A stretch of DNA of 64,000 bases from Babylonia areolata. Taxonomy: Eukaryota; Mollusca; Gastropoda; Neogastropoda; Buccinidae. The notes under the pieces were generated by a model that was not told the DNA's origin, did no database searches, and worked only from the letters and a program-made list of their open reading frames with translations. Positions 54,901 through 56,410 of this stretch are shown here, piece after piece; the first letter of the stretch is position 1; each line of letters opens with the position of its first letter. The translations under genes were made by a program, and so were the position numbers. The DNA lies in contig NC_134891.1 in assembly GCF_041734735.1 (NCBI RefSeq), positions 5,171,230 through 5,235,229 of the forward strand, in the 5' to 3' direction.

Positions 54901-55606
54901 GAATGATGTCTGTTCTACAAAGTTTGGAAATGGATGTCTGTGTTGGGAGGAGTGCATGTTTCCATTGAATTTGTATTGTATTACTCTTTTTGTCACAGCA
55001 GGTTCCCCTGTGTGAAATTCTGGCTGCTCTTCCCAGGAAGAGTGTGTCACTATACTGAGAGCACCACCCTTTTTTTTTTCGTATTTTTTCTGCCTGAAAT
55101 TTATTTGTTTTTCCTTAGTTGGTTTTTCTTCAGAATTTTGCCAGGGACAACCCTTTTGTTATTTTTTTAACGTGCACTAAGTGCATGCTGCACACCGGAC
55201 CTAAGTTTATCGTCTCATCAAAATGACTTATGTTCAGACCACCACCCTAGGTCTTGTGGATGGGGAGAAAATACTGAGGGATTCAAAGCAGTGCGCTTAG
55301 ATTCTCTCACTTCCTAGGCGGACACAGTACCACAGGGGCAACACTCCATTATGTACAGGCCTGCACAGGAGTGTGTGGGCTTCTGTGTGCACTGATCATG
55401 TTTCTGTCATGTGTAATTGTATCTGATGAATGTTCGGGCTCCATACTCATGTCATTATTGTCTTTGTTTTTCTCGCAGCGGCGGAACGTCAGGAGTTCGG
55501 GGCTGAGGCCGCTGGTTGCTATAGTAACATTCCTGCCCTCAAGCATTCATTGTACCGCCTGGCACGGGATTTAAACAAAGTCAAGGGCATTGCCTCCTAC
55601 AGATGA
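11390..55606 (+). CDS. PHF20: PHF20/PHF20L1-like Tudor-PHD chromatin reader (whole spliced gene)
   Basis: In animals PHF20 and fly MBD-R2 are nuclear subunits of the NSL complex, which recruits the MOF (KAT8) histone H4 acetyltransferase to promoters; the Tudor domains bind methyl-lysine. Here the exons listed below encode, in the same order as human PHF20, two Tudor domains (about residues 108-165 and 180-230), a Lys-rich linker, a C2H2 finger (about 516-541), a C4HC3 PHD finger (about 643-693), the conserved PPG...W-x-x-K-G...[11 protein letters not shown] region, and the C-terminal helical end closing in SYR and TGA. All junctions from exon 1 to 7 and 11 to 20 are GT-AG with matching phases. 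Using exon 8 and the phase 1 start of exon 10 the product is 1126 residues. Uncertain parts are exons 8, 9 and the 5' end of exon 10. The intron sequence is densely filled with minisatellites and retroposons. Confidence 0.92.
11402..13076 (+). other. Intron 1
   Basis: Mostly unique AT-rich DNA, poor in dispersed repeats. It holds a short (GTT)n at 12519-12545 and, at 12901-12999, a reverse fragment of SINE family C (GTACACGAGTGGGC and ATGACCGTTTTTACCCTGCC). No exon candidate was recognised. Confidence 0.55.
13077..13254 (+). CDS. PHF20: PHF20-like exon 2 (acidic Ser-rich leader)
   Basis: Acceptor TTTGTTGGCAG; phase 0 in, phase 1 out (ACA G before GTTGGT). It encodes [20 protein letters not shown] and then a Ser/Thr/Glu-rich stretch ending [11 protein letters not shown]. 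Predicted disordered. It has no counterpart in human PHF20, which starts close to the first Tudor domain, so it is a lineage-specific N-terminal extension. Confidence 0.8.
13970..14568 (+). repeat. Tandem copies of the exon 3 acceptor and exon start
   Basis: TTCAG followed by GTTCTAAAATGAAGGATGAC, the exon 3 boundary, occurs with pseudo-exon starts at 13975, 14029, 14481 and 14525 before the true exon at 14569. Spacings are 54 for the first pair and 44 for the last two steps. A SINE B copy (14063-14465) splits the array between the second and third copies. Confidence 0.9.
14063..14465 (+). mobile_element. SINE family B, full copy
   Basis: tRNA-like head with box A form GTGATGACCTAGAGGTAACA and box B form GGTTCGAATCG. 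Then comes the central domain (GATGAGACAATAAATCGAGG, AAAAGAACCCACGGCAAC) and the 3' domain ending CACAGAGAAATCTGTTGTGA plus an A-rich tail. It is inserted inside the exon 3 acceptor array. Confidence 0.85.
14569..14749 (+). CDS. PHF20: PHF20-like exon 3 (start of Tudor 1)
   Basis: Acceptor TGTGTGTGCTTTCAG; phase 1 in, phase 2 out (AAC TG before GTCAGT). It encodes [20 protein letters not shown], then [20 protein letters not shown] and QSNW. The [13 protein letters not shown] part aligns with human PHF20 GAQLEARDRLKNW at the start of Tudor 1. The acceptor is one of five near-identical tandem copies. Confidence 0.93.
14750..15389 (+). other. Intron 3
   Basis: Contains degenerate repeats of the CACAGATGCTAACACACA type (about 15000-15125) and CA-rich sequence. 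No separate gene. Confidence 0.6.
15390..15555 (+). CDS. PHF20: PHF20-like exon 4 (rest of Tudor 1)
   Basis: Completes the split Trp codon, then [40 protein letters not shown] and a basic tail ending RRKGKT. It aligns with human YPAHIEDIDYEEGKVLIHFK and RWNHRYDEWFCWDSPYLRPL. Phase 2 in, phase 0 out (ACG before GTGAGG). The fold is the Tudor/MBT-like barrel; the conserved VLIHF and RYDE strands are intact. Confidence 0.97.
15615..16290. repeat. About 65 bp tandem repeat, split by a retroposon
   Basis: Four to five units built around AAGATCTTGGGCAGCAAGA and CAGCCCAGGACATAA (15615-15900), with one further unit at 16219-16290. It starts 60 bases after the exon 4 donor. A retroposon (family L) sits between the last two units. 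Confidence 0.85.
15901..16216 (-). mobile_element. Retroposon family L, inserted in the tandem array
   Basis: The sequence ACAGAATAACT is present on both sides (15890 region and 16217 region), a target site duplication. The inner part (16028-16215) matches 50560-50752 in the same orientation, including CCCTCATTTGCCCAGTTTCC and CACCCCTTCTAACCGATAAT. It ends in TCCTCCTCC, read on the reverse strand as a (GGA)n start. Non-coding. Confidence 0.75.
16567..16651 (+). CDS. PHF20: PHF20-like exon 5 (Tudor 2, first half)
   Basis: Acceptor (TG)n then ACCCACAG. It encodes [20 protein letters not shown] and KIDEVLDDG; human PHF20 has FQINEQVLACWSDCRFYPAK. Phase 0 in, phase 1 out (GAC G before GTAGGT). 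The Trp and the M-Y pair sit where PHF20 Tudor 2 has aromatic-cage residues, so methyl-lysine binding is plausible. Confidence 0.97.
16676..17038. repeat. Minisatellite TTGTGCTTTGTCCTGTTC, 18-bp based
   Basis: About 20 units with variants (TTGATCTTTTC, TTGTACTTTGG). It starts 25 bases after the exon 5 donor. Open frames through it on both strands are by-products of the repeat. Confidence 0.9.
17088..17120. repeat. (CA)n microsatellite
   Basis: About 15 CA units in intron 5. Confidence 0.9.
17650..18180. repeat. 31-33 bp minisatellite in intron 5
   Basis: Unit is GTGACATGGTAGATCTGATG plus ATGGGTTACAGTGA; about 15 units, with a larger composite unit containing GCATGCACTGACAGTCGTGC repeated three times near the end. 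It stops about 80 bases before exon 6. Confidence 0.93.
18262..18347 (+). CDS. PHF20: PHF20-like exon 6 (Tudor 2, second half)
   Basis: Acceptor TGTCTGTCAACAG. Completes the split Gly, then [20 protein letters not shown] and PVPVDQKQ. Human PHF20 has TYTVKFYDGVVQTVKHIHVK. The FYDG turn is intact. Phase 1 in, phase 0 out (CAG before GTGAGA). Confidence 0.97.
18348..19434 (+). other. Intron 6
   Basis: Mostly unique AT-rich DNA. It contains a retroposon tail form AATCAGAATCAGATTTTATT (about 18944) and a tandem pair of about 125 bp at 19117-19335 (TGTGTTGTGTCAAAG, TGGTTTAAT, TACATCAAAGTGCTGAATGC). It ends in (TG)n. Confidence 0.6.
19435..19510 (+). CDS. PHF20: PHF20-like exon 7 (after Tudor 2)
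   Basis: Acceptor (TG)n then CGCTTCAG. It encodes [20 protein letters not shown] and PIDFKG, a basic linker in the place of human HIHVKAFSKDQNIVGNARPK. Phase 0 in, phase 1 out (AAA G before GTAAGA). Confidence 0.93.
19585..22510. repeat. Large minisatellite in intron 7, about 2.9 kb
   Basis: About 44 units of 60 to 68 bp. Core: GTGGATGTGTCTTACTGAGG, TGATCAGGAAAGCTGCATTA and ACCCTTTGACTTTAGGAACT. Length variants come from one or two TTGTTGTG blocks. It starts about 75 bases after the exon 7 donor. Units are very alike, so the array is young or homogenised, and its assembled length may be wrong. Confidence 0.97.
22977..23500 (-). mobile_element. Repeat family E, with GACTCACTTGTG inverted ends
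   Basis: About 500 bp whose two ends carry GACTCACTTGTG and its exact inverse CACAAGTGAGTC. Internal (GT)n lies near one end. Copies are at 49843-50430 and 58880-59457 (opposite orientation), with fragments at 61206-61243 and 62265-62425. One end runs into GGCCTTGCCTCTCTTG in all copies; the other is followed by A-rich DNA when read as in the 49843 copy. Either a MITE or a retroposon with internal inverted repeats. Confidence 0.7.
23501..24964 (+). other. Intron 7, central stretch
   Basis: GT-rich and T-rich DNA with (TG)n near 23770-23890 and 24140-24162, and no recognisable element longer than 100 bp. It may hide short exons, which cannot be excluded by eye. Confidence 0.5.
24965..25006 (+). 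CDS. PHF20: PHF20-like exon 8 (tentative, 42 bp)
   Basis: Acceptor TAGTTACAG and donor AAAAG before GTTTGTGG. Phase 1 in and phase 1 out, exactly what exon 7 requires. It would encode [15 protein letters not shown], similar in character to the Lys-rich linker of PHF20. The donor is weak at +3 to +5, and with only 42 bases a chance fit is possible. Confidence 0.4.
25291..25343 (+). CDS. PHF20: PHF20-like exon 9 (tentative)
   Basis: Excellent acceptor (TTCTCCCAAATCAG). In phase 1 it reads [16 protein letters not shown], like the Lys-rich linker of human PHF20. The donor is unclear: GTTTGT at 25344 is the nearest option and leaves phase 0, which would fit a phase 0 start of exon 10 at 33480. 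A poly(A) run inside makes it fragile. Confidence 0.25.
25667..25745 (-). mobile_element. Retroposon tail fragment with (AATCAG)n
   Basis: AATCAGAATCAGAATCAA followed by TTTTAATGTCAATTAAACC. Same tail type as at 4301. Confidence 0.4.
25760..26140 (+). mobile_element. SINE family C, full copy
   Basis: tRNA-like head (GAGTAGTTAAAGCATTGG; box B form CAGGTTCGAATCTCG), then GGGTAAAGGGTGGAGATTTT, a TCGGTGGGTAATGGAAACAA segment and a (GAA)n end. GAAAAGAATA occurs just before and just after it, a likely target site duplication. Confidence 0.85.
26160..26280 (+). mobile_element. SINE-like repeat family A, diverged copy
   Basis: CAGTTTCAGTTTCTCAAGGA start with TCACTGAGTTCAGACTAGTC. Clearly older than the copies at 8253 and 9190. 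Confidence 0.65.
26320..26575 (-). mobile_element. SINE with a third tRNA-like head, family B central domain
   Basis: On the reverse strand the head reads GGTGGCAGAACGATTAAGAG with box B form GGGTTCCAATCCC. It is followed by a central block shared with family B (reverse of TTATCGTCTCGTCTGAACAA and of GTTGCCATGGGTTCTTTTTC). A related element is at 53190-53460. Confidence 0.65.
26640..26830. repeat. (TTTA)n / AT-rich tract
   Basis: Long run of TTTA and TTA units ahead of a reverse SINE A. The same arrangement recurs at 42095-42250, so the tract travels with the element as its A-rich tail. Confidence 0.8.
26870..27001 (-). mobile_element. SINE-like repeat family A
   Basis: Reverse copy: CTCAAGGCCTGACTAAGCGC through TGACGCCTCCTTGAGC and three CTGAAA units. 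Confidence 0.75.
27429..28140. repeat. 36-40 bp minisatellite TGTGTTGTTTGTGGTTTTGT
   Basis: About 18 units ending GGTGTGTCCTGTGAATG or GTAGATT. It is open on both strands for up to about 350 codons purely through repeat periodicity. Confidence 0.93.
28283..28690 (+). mobile_element. SINE family B, full reference copy
   Basis: Head: GAGTGGTGGCCTAGAGGTAA and box B form GGTTCGAATCACAGC. Centre: GGATGAGACGATAAACCGAG and AAAAGAACCCACGGCAAC. 3' domain: GGGGAGAGCAGCCCGAATTT, CACAGAGAAATCTGTTGTGA and an (AAATAC)n-like tail. About 400 bp, with no coding capacity. Confidence 0.88.
28730..29262. repeat. CT-rich minisatellite TCTGTCTTTGTCTTTGTTCC
   Basis: About 20 degenerate units of 24 to 32 bases, ending in pure (CT)n at 29228-29256. 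Confidence 0.9.
29745..30125 (-). mobile_element. SINE family B, full copy (reverse)
   Basis: Ends with ACGCGTTACCTCTAGGCCAT (reverse head) and begins with CACAACAGATTTCTCTGTGT. Very close to the copy at 28283 and only 1 kb away in opposite orientation, so the two can fold back on each other. Confidence 0.88.
30316..30862. repeat. 35 bp minisatellite CTGTTGGCAGTCTCTCCCAC
   Basis: About 15 units; the second half of each is ACTTTGTGCAGTCAG. One unit has an extra GTCA. It ends at a SINE D head fragment (GGCTCCTACCCAGAGCTGAG, 30854-30890). Confidence 0.95.
31463..31752. repeat. Degenerate repeat CTTTAGAATATTTTATTTCA
   Basis: Five diverged units separated by C-rich linkers of varying length. Confidence 0.7.
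32108..32217. repeat. Tandem duplication, about 62 bp
   Basis: TTTACACAACTATCATACTC and TTTACACAACTAACATACTG start two adjacent copies, both ending CATCAGTAACCT. Confidence 0.85.
32473..32684. repeat. Tandem duplication, 108 bp, nearly identical
   Basis: Both copies start GATGTAACAAAGTTAAGTTG and end GTACAGCTTACTGTT with only a few differences. The second copy runs into repeat F. Confidence 0.92.
32678..33005 (-). mobile_element. Dispersed repeat family F (reverse)
   Basis: CAGCAAAGTGAGAGTTGCAT through AACTTGGGCAGGATGCTCTC. Inverse of the copy at 8589. Confidence 0.75.
33210..33435 (+). repeat. SINE B 3' end running into a (CAATA)n tract
   Basis: GGGGAGAGCAGCCTGATTTT and GAAATCTGTTGTGAGAAAGA are the SINE B 3' end; its A-rich tail has expanded into about 150 bases of ACAATACAAT-type units. 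The tract stops about 40 bases before exon 10. Confidence 0.8.
33475..33692 (+). CDS. PHF20: PHF20-like exon 10 (linker; 5' end uncertain)
   Basis: In the coding frame a TGA at 33446-33448 sets the upstream limit. Possible acceptors are GCATGAAG (start 33475, phase 1, fits exon 7 or 8) and GAAGGAAAG (start 33480, phase 0, fits exon 9). Neither has a good pyrimidine tract because the (CAATA)n tract lies just upstream. The product reads [20 protein letters not shown] and goes on through [20 protein letters not shown] to RRSKDGGTK. The donor AAAG before GTGGGT is good; phase 0 out. Confidence 0.7.
33745..34030 (+). mobile_element. Dispersed repeat family G
   Basis: TACTTATATAGCGCTGAATC through GGGTTTTAAGGCCAGACTTG and GAAGTTCATTCCAATTGCAA. 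A second copy is at 38395-38690, also +. Non-coding. It is followed at 34030-34170 by another dispersed block (AGCGCTTTGCAAAC, TTCCTGTGTCATTC) seen again near 46930 and 53800. Confidence 0.75.
34178..34280. repeat. (CA)n microsatellite block
   Basis: CA runs with GATGCACACATG interruptions, followed by a short reverse SINE B fragment (34295-34365, AAAATTTTGCCAGGGAGAAC). Confidence 0.85.
34380..35054 (+). other. Intron 10, distal stretch
   Basis: Mostly unique DNA with T-rich runs; no element or exon recognised before the exon 11 acceptor. Confidence 0.5.
35055..35310 (+). CDS. PHF20: PHF20-like exon 11 (charged linker)
   Basis: Acceptor TGTTGCCAG; phase 0 in, phase 1 out (ATT G before GTAGGT). 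It encodes [40 protein letters not shown], a Gly run, then an Ala-rich end and [12 protein letters not shown] resembles the MKTEPTSP site of human PHF20 and is a weak SUMO-type motif. The last 44 bases plus the donor are duplicated 143 bases downstream. Confidence 0.88.
35266..35510 (+). repeat. Tandem duplication of the exon 11 end and donor
   Basis: TTGTCAGACATACGTGGCGA at 35269 recurs as TTGTCAGGCATATGTGGTGA at 35410. Both run through TGCTGCTGTC to a donor (ATTG before GTAGGTTGTGAG; GT at 35311 and 35454) and a shared GTAGATTACAGTGTGTG. Confidence 0.93.
35569..35712 (+). CDS. PHF20: PHF20-like exon 12 (basic segment)
   Basis: Acceptor TGTGTCACTCAG; phase 1 in, phase 1 out (CCA G before GTGAGT). 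It encodes [40 protein letters not shown] and VDKPLESPG. It is strongly basic and NLS-like. Human PHF20 has an AT-hook (KRKRGRPPS) at this point; here the GRP core is absent, so AT-hook binding should not be assumed. Confidence 0.93.
35983..36027. repeat. (GT)n microsatellite
   Basis: About 22 GT units in intron 12. Confidence 0.95.
36228..36810 (+). mobile_element. SINE family D, full copy
   Basis: tRNA-like head: GCCGCCGTGGCGAAGTGGTT with box B form GGGTTCGAATCCC at 36279-36291. Then GTGGCCGGCTCCTACCCAGA, a (CAT)n stretch near 36555-36590, TCATGGTGACCTCAGTTTC and GTCTCCACTCTGGGAGAGAC. The other copy (5986-6480, reverse) shares the body. About 580 bp, possibly composite. Confidence 0.8.
36893..37088 (+). 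mobile_element. Retroposon family H with poly(A) tail
   Basis: CTGGTGTGTGGCCTCCAGGC through AGTAATGCCACTGAAACGGC, ending in 18 A. A second copy at 49676-49838 has the same ends. Non-coding, typical of a short retroposon. Confidence 0.75.
37360..37884 (+). repeat. Tandem array carrying copies of the exon 13 acceptor
   Basis: About nine units of 56 to 70 bases. Most contain ATTGCAG followed by GGTTGCTG or GTTGCTG; the last one is the true exon 13 acceptor, ATTGCAG before GGTTACC. Other shared parts are TGTTCTGAGGGTCTTAGAC and TCAAACATCATCATGATG. Confidence 0.92.
37885..38139 (+). CDS. PHF20: PHF20-like exon 13 (C2H2 zinc finger)
   Basis: Phase 1 in, phase 1 out (ACC T before GTATGT). An Ala/Pro-rich lead ([20 protein letters not shown]) is followed by [20 protein letters not shown] and KHYH. 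The finger is C-x2-C-x12-H-x4-H; human PHF20 has C-x4-C-x12-H-x4-H at the same place (FRCKVVDCLKFFRKAKLLHY). It ends [14 protein letters not shown]-rich third positions contrast with the surrounding introns. Both edges of this exon lie in tandem arrays. Confidence 0.95.
38125..38285 (+). repeat. Tandem copies of the exon 13 donor, proximal block
   Basis: ACGCTTAGCACCTGTATGTT (exon 13 end plus donor) is followed by three further copies of the same 40-42 bp unit, with TTCTTGTGGGTGGGGTACCA between donors. Confidence 0.95.
38395..38690 (+). mobile_element. Dispersed repeat family G
   Basis: Second copy; starts at the (AATAAT)n run before GGTATTTATATAGCGCTGAA and ends near CCAACAGTCAAGTGTTTGAA. 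Confidence 0.75.
38700..38945. repeat. GT-rich repeat with 70-80 bp periodicity
   Basis: Units of GTGTGTGAATGAGAGATTGT and TACATGTGCCTGTTTGTGAG repeated three times. Confidence 0.8.
39158..39742 (+). repeat. Tandem copies of the exon 13 donor, distal block
   Basis: About 15 units of 34 to 43 bp of the form GAGTACCACGCTCAGCACCT plus GTATGTTCTTGTGGGTGGGT, separated from the proximal block by 870 bases. Flanked on both sides by the same TCTCTCGCTCTCTCTTGGTT sequence, so the block may have been duplicated as a whole. Confidence 0.95.
39992..40216 (+). mobile_element. MITE-like element, about 220 bp
   Basis: Inverted ends CCCCTTCAGTGC (left) and, read in reverse, CCCCTTGACTGC (right). It contains two perfect TGACGTCA motifs at 40156-40163 and 40168-40175. 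Non-coding. Confidence 0.55.
40419..40733. mobile_element. Fold-back element with about 50 bp inverted ends
   Basis: Left arm 40419-40471 (GGAAATTTTTTTTATCTG ... TACTTACCGTGACCCA) is the inverse of the right arm 40681-40733 (TGGGTCACGGTAAGTA ... TAGAAAATTTCC). The loop is about 210 bp and GC-richer. CTGCACTAGTTGGGTCAC also occurs as a direct repeat at 40379 and 40672. No coding capacity. Confidence 0.7.
41093..41209 (+). CDS. PHF20: PHF20-like exon 14 (Ser/Lys/Arg linker)
   Basis: Acceptor TCGGTTCCAG; the alternative AG ten bases upstream would hit a stop. Phase 1 in, phase 1 out (GAT G before GTACGA). It encodes [20 protein letters not shown] and [24 protein letters not shown] is a possible NLS. 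Confidence 0.88.
41240..41560. repeat. About 55 bp degenerate repeat after exon 14
   Basis: Six to seven units of GAAGGCAGCCATATGTTTCA plus a GAATTATCTTTTGATAAC-like part. It starts about 30 bases after the exon 14 donor. Confidence 0.88.
41739..41908 (+). CDS. PHF20: PHF20-like exon 15 (PHD finger, first half)
   Basis: Acceptor TCTGTCCGACAG; phase 1 in, phase 0 out (CAG before GTCAGG). A Gly/Ser/Glu-rich lead is followed by [19 protein letters not shown]. Human PHF20 has FEVVRCICEVQEENDFMIQ. It supplies the first C-x-C pair of the PHD finger. Confidence 0.97.
41922..42250. repeat. (TTC)n then (TTA)n/(TTTA)n tract
   Basis: About 130 bases of CTT units starting 13 bases after the exon 15 donor, then TTA and TTTA units leading into the reverse SINE A at 42250-42360. 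Confidence 0.9.
42250..42360 (-). mobile_element. SINE-like repeat family A
   Basis: CTCAAGGCCTGACTAAGCGC through TGACGCCTCCTTGAG, running directly into (TG)n. Confidence 0.75.
42360..42746. repeat. (TG)n-rich block up to the exon 16 acceptor
   Basis: Nearly 390 bases of GTGTGTTTATGTGTG-type sequence, continuing without break into the acceptor TGTGTGTGTGCAG. Confidence 0.93.
42749..42854 (+). CDS. PHF20: PHF20-like exon 16 (PHD finger, second half)
   Basis: Encodes [20 protein letters not shown] and [16 protein letters not shown]; human: [20 protein letters not shown] and PEKYTCYVCQDPPG. All eight zinc ligands of the C4HC3 pattern are present (C-x-C, C-x2-C, H-x2-C, C-x2-C). Phase 0 in, phase 1 out (CCA G before GTAAGA). 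Confidence 0.98.
43130..43188. other. Short palindrome just before exon 17
   Basis: GATGAGATATCTCGTCATC forms a near-perfect hairpin, with CTGTATG and CATACAG pairing outside it. It starts with TTAACCCCTAGG, like MITE ends in this window, and may be a remnant of one. Confidence 0.6.
43185..43272 (+). repeat. Duplicated exon 17 acceptor, 53 bp apart
   Basis: AACTCTTCGTTTGACAG then GTGTGCGCGAGAGTGACC (start 43203) is repeated as AACTCTTCATTTGACAG then the same 18 exon bases (start 43256). Only the second copy continues into the full exon. Confidence 0.95.
43256..43460 (+). CDS. PHF20: PHF20-like exon 17 (post-PHD conserved region)
   Basis: Phase 1 in, phase 2 out (ACC AG before GTCAGT). It encodes [32 protein letters not shown], a Glu/Arg stretch and [20 protein letters not shown] plus IAVTR. 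It aligns with human YWYDKEWLSRGHMHGLAFLE and ATHQLLGDVQRVIEVLHGLQ, the helix after the PHD finger. The upstream duplicate acceptor would shift the frame. Confidence 0.97.
43461..46912. repeat. 3.4 kb minisatellite starting at the exon 17 donor
   Basis: Units combine TCACCCACCATCATGACGAC, GACGATTTAGATACTTTTAC and AGCGCTTATCTTCGGTCAG in several lengths (about 33 to 60 bases), dozens of copies, with higher-order repeats (45050-45600 resembles 45900-46480). It begins with the first base after exon 17. GGTCAGTCACCCACC, the donor plus flank, recurs through the array. The last unit runs into an element starting CAGACACCAGTGCCTTACAA, the dispersed block also seen near 34030. Confidence 0.97.
47056..47480 (+). 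mobile_element. Chimera of SINE C (-), SINE B head (+) and repeat F (+)
   Basis: 47060-47226 is a reverse SINE C fragment. 47227-47350 is a SINE B head (GTGATGGCCTAGAGGTAACG, GGTTCAAATCACGG), cut at GACGCTAGT. 47354-47480 is the middle of repeat F (GGTCCCCAAAGGCCAGCTAG). The joins are abrupt. Confidence 0.7.
47787..48147 (-). mobile_element. SINE family C with target site duplication
   Basis: Reverse copy from the (CTT)n end to the tRNA-like head (reverse box B form GATTCGAACCCGGG). GAAGTCTTCC flanks it exactly at 47777-47786 and 48148-48157. A young, complete insertion. Confidence 0.9.
48335..48493. repeat. Minisatellite of CTGACC units before exon 18
   Basis: About nine units of 14-20 bases such as CCCCTGACCTGTGTTGAC and CCCTGACCTTTGAC. 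It ends in (TG)n at the exon 18 acceptor. CTGAC matches the branch-point consensus, so many candidate branch sites lie in series. Confidence 0.88.
48522..49350 (+). CDS. PHF20: PHF20-like exon 18 (long disordered region)
   Basis: Acceptor (TG)n then AGCAG; phase 2 in, phase 0 out (CAG before GTGAGC). It opens [20 protein letters not shown], matching human SREHPDLPLWCQPWKQ. About 250 low-complexity residues rich in Pro, Gly, Ser, Ala, Glu and Lys follow. Four SUMO-type V-K-x-E motifs are present: [21 protein letters not shown] and EVKTELL. The GC-rich coding style and an open frame of 829 bases, the longest exon here, support it. Confidence 0.95.
49495..49660. repeat. (ACAACA)n / ACAAT-type tract
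   Basis: Degenerate 5-10 bp units of AACACAACAC and ACAATACAAT; the same sequence style recurs at 50455-50530 and 51437-51720. Confidence 0.75.
49676..49838 (+). mobile_element. Retroposon family H
   Basis: GTGTGTGGCCTCCTGGCGAC through GTAGTGCCACTGAAACGGTG and an A-rich end; second copy of the element at 36893. Confidence 0.75.
49843..50430 (+). mobile_element. Repeat family E, full copy
   Basis: GCTCACTTGTGACTGAGAGC at one end and CTTTGTTTACACAAGTGAGTC plus poly(A) at the other, with the internal (CA)n in the same place as in the other copies. Confidence 0.75.
50560..50752 (-). mobile_element. Retroposon family L
   Basis: T-rich start, CCCTCATTTGCCCAGTTTCC, CACCCCTTCTAACCGATAAT, end TCCTCCTCC. 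Same orientation as the copy at 16028-16215. Confidence 0.75.
50768..51436 (-). mobile_element. piggyBac-derived element with an N-terminal transposase remnant
   Basis: TTAACTCACTCAGGACGA at the left and, in reverse, TTAACTCTCTCTGGACGA at the right: TTAA target plus good terminal inverted repeats, 669 bp. The reverse strand at 51256-50993 reads [20 protein letters not shown], then [14 protein letters not shown] and a YDDLG end. This is the acidic N-terminal part typical of piggyBac/PGBD transposases. The catalytic DDE domain is deleted, so it is non-autonomous. The family matches the MITEs at 3779 and 56177. Confidence 0.72.
51437..52617 (+). repeat. Tandem array of partial exon 19 copies
   Basis: Three good copies of the exon 19 acceptor and first 50 or so exon bases start at 51936, 52266 and 52416 (acceptor TTACAG or TTGCAG, then GAGGAGGTGGTGACC and TTCGCTGACTGCAAGCTGTC). 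Two more diverged copies lie near 51742 and 52068. Between them are AGTGTACACACATTTCAGCT and ACAACACAGC-type filler. After CTGTC the copies diverge from the real exon. Confidence 0.95.
52618..52744 (+). CDS. PHF20: PHF20-like exon 19 (C-terminal helix)
   Basis: Acceptor TGGTTTGCAG; phase 0 in, phase 1 out (GCA G before GTGAAC). It encodes [40 protein letters not shown] and IA. It aligns with human LLTHVESLQDEVTHRMDSIE, an amphipathic helix region. It is the only one of the array copies that continues into this helix. Confidence 0.95.
52791..53176 (+). mobile_element. SINE family C, complete, 14 bp target site duplication
   Basis: Head GCCATTGCCGAATGGTTAAA with box B form GGGTTCGAATCACGG, body as at 25760, ending in (GAA)n. 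CGTCTGGCGTTTTC flanks it exactly at 52777-52790 and 53177-53190. It begins 46 bases after exon 19. Confidence 0.93.
53190..53590 (+). mobile_element. SINE with third-type head, B-like centre, A-like end
   Basis: GAGGAGGAAGATGGTAGAAT head, then AGATGAGATGATAAAC, AGGTCCTGTGTGCAGCACAC and AAAAGAACCCATGGCAAC (family B centre). It ends with GCGCGTTGGGTTATGCTGCC (family A). A modular mosaic related to 26320-26575. Confidence 0.65.
53640..54600. repeat. Three copies of a CACCCACC.CTGAAAACAG block and SINE C
   Basis: GTACACCCACCGCTGAAAAC at 53653 recurs near 54373 and 54515, each followed by an AAGCAGCCCTGCAGGTTGTA-like part and CACTGATTTGATTTG or related. A reverse SINE C copy (53938-54310, ending GATTCGAACCCGGGAC then AACCACTGGGCTATCGCGCC) lies between the first and second. 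Confidence 0.75.
54970..55348 (-). mobile_element. SINE family B, reverse copy
   Basis: CACAGCAGGTTCCCCTGTGT start, centre AGTTTATCGTCTCATCAAAA, diverged head GCGCTTAGATTCTCTCACTT and CCTAGGCGGACACAGTACCA. Upstream of exon 20. Confidence 0.8.
55479..55606 (+). CDS. PHF20: PHF20-like exon 20 (C-terminus and stop)
   Basis: Acceptor TGTTTTTCTCGCAG; completes an Ala codon in phase 1. It encodes [40 protein letters not shown] and R, then TGA. Human PHF20 ends LPQLKHCIKQLLMDLGKVQQ and IALCCST, so the conserved I/L-P-x-L-K-H helix is intact and the stop is where expected. Confidence 0.97.
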
Positions 55607-56176
55607 GAAACTCAATCAGGCTGACTGAGAATGGCACATAAACTTGTTGGATGGTCGTCGTTTTTTCTCTGTTCAAAGATCTGTAAATTTTCTTCAGAGT
55701 TGACAGCTTTTGTTCAGTGAACAAATCGATGCTCACATACACACACACACACAAACAGAAAAGACTGATCCAGCTTACTTGTAGATAGATGCATCTTTAG
55801 TCAGACTCATGAACGGAGATAATTCAACTAACAGAATATTGTGCGTGACCTTCCTTCAACACAGTCAGTATGCAAACTGTGAATTTTGTTTTTTTGGGTT
55901 TTTTTGTCACTGCACTAATGAGATGCTGTAGCAGAATTTGTTAAGCGTTGTATTTATGATCCAGTGTTCACCAGTGACCAGGGTTCGAAGACTTGTAGCA
56001 GAATTAGTTAAGTGTTGGACTTGTGATCCAGTGTTCACCAGTGACCAGGGTTGATCTTGTTTTAGCATCATCCACCCATCATCCACCCAGGTATGAAGGG
56101 GTACCTGATTTCAGCCTTCCCATGCTGTGCCATAGACACACTCACACAGTCACTGTGGATTCACAGACCCCATGGT
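55607..56176 (+). other. Probable 3' UTR, proximal part
   Basis: Directly follows the stop codon. It contains a tandem pair of about 65 bp at 55928-56054 built on TAGCAGAATTAGTTAAGTGT and GACCAGGGTT(CGAA), which look like two diverged tRNA-type SINE heads. Confidence 0.5.
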
Positions 56177-56410
56177 GTTAACTCTCTCCATACGAACGGC
56201 GAAAGAGACGAAGTTAACAGCGTTTCACCCCAATTACCACCATCAACATATTGCAAGCGGAAGGCTCTTGTACTGAAGAGGTGAATGTTGACAAAGAATA
56301 CCACAGTTCTGACGACGGAAGCTAAAGGTTGGGTCATTGAGACACCCACTGGACATCCGAGGGGTCCGTTTGGAGGAGAAGAGAGGACTGGCTGTACTGA
56401 GTGAGTTAAA
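56177..56410 (-). mobile_element. piggyBac-type MITE, about 234 bp
   Basis: TTAACTCTCTCCATACGAAC left and, in reverse, TTAACTCACTCAGTACAGCC right. Near-identical inverse of the MITE at 3779-4014. It lies in the probable 3' UTR. Confidence 0.78.
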
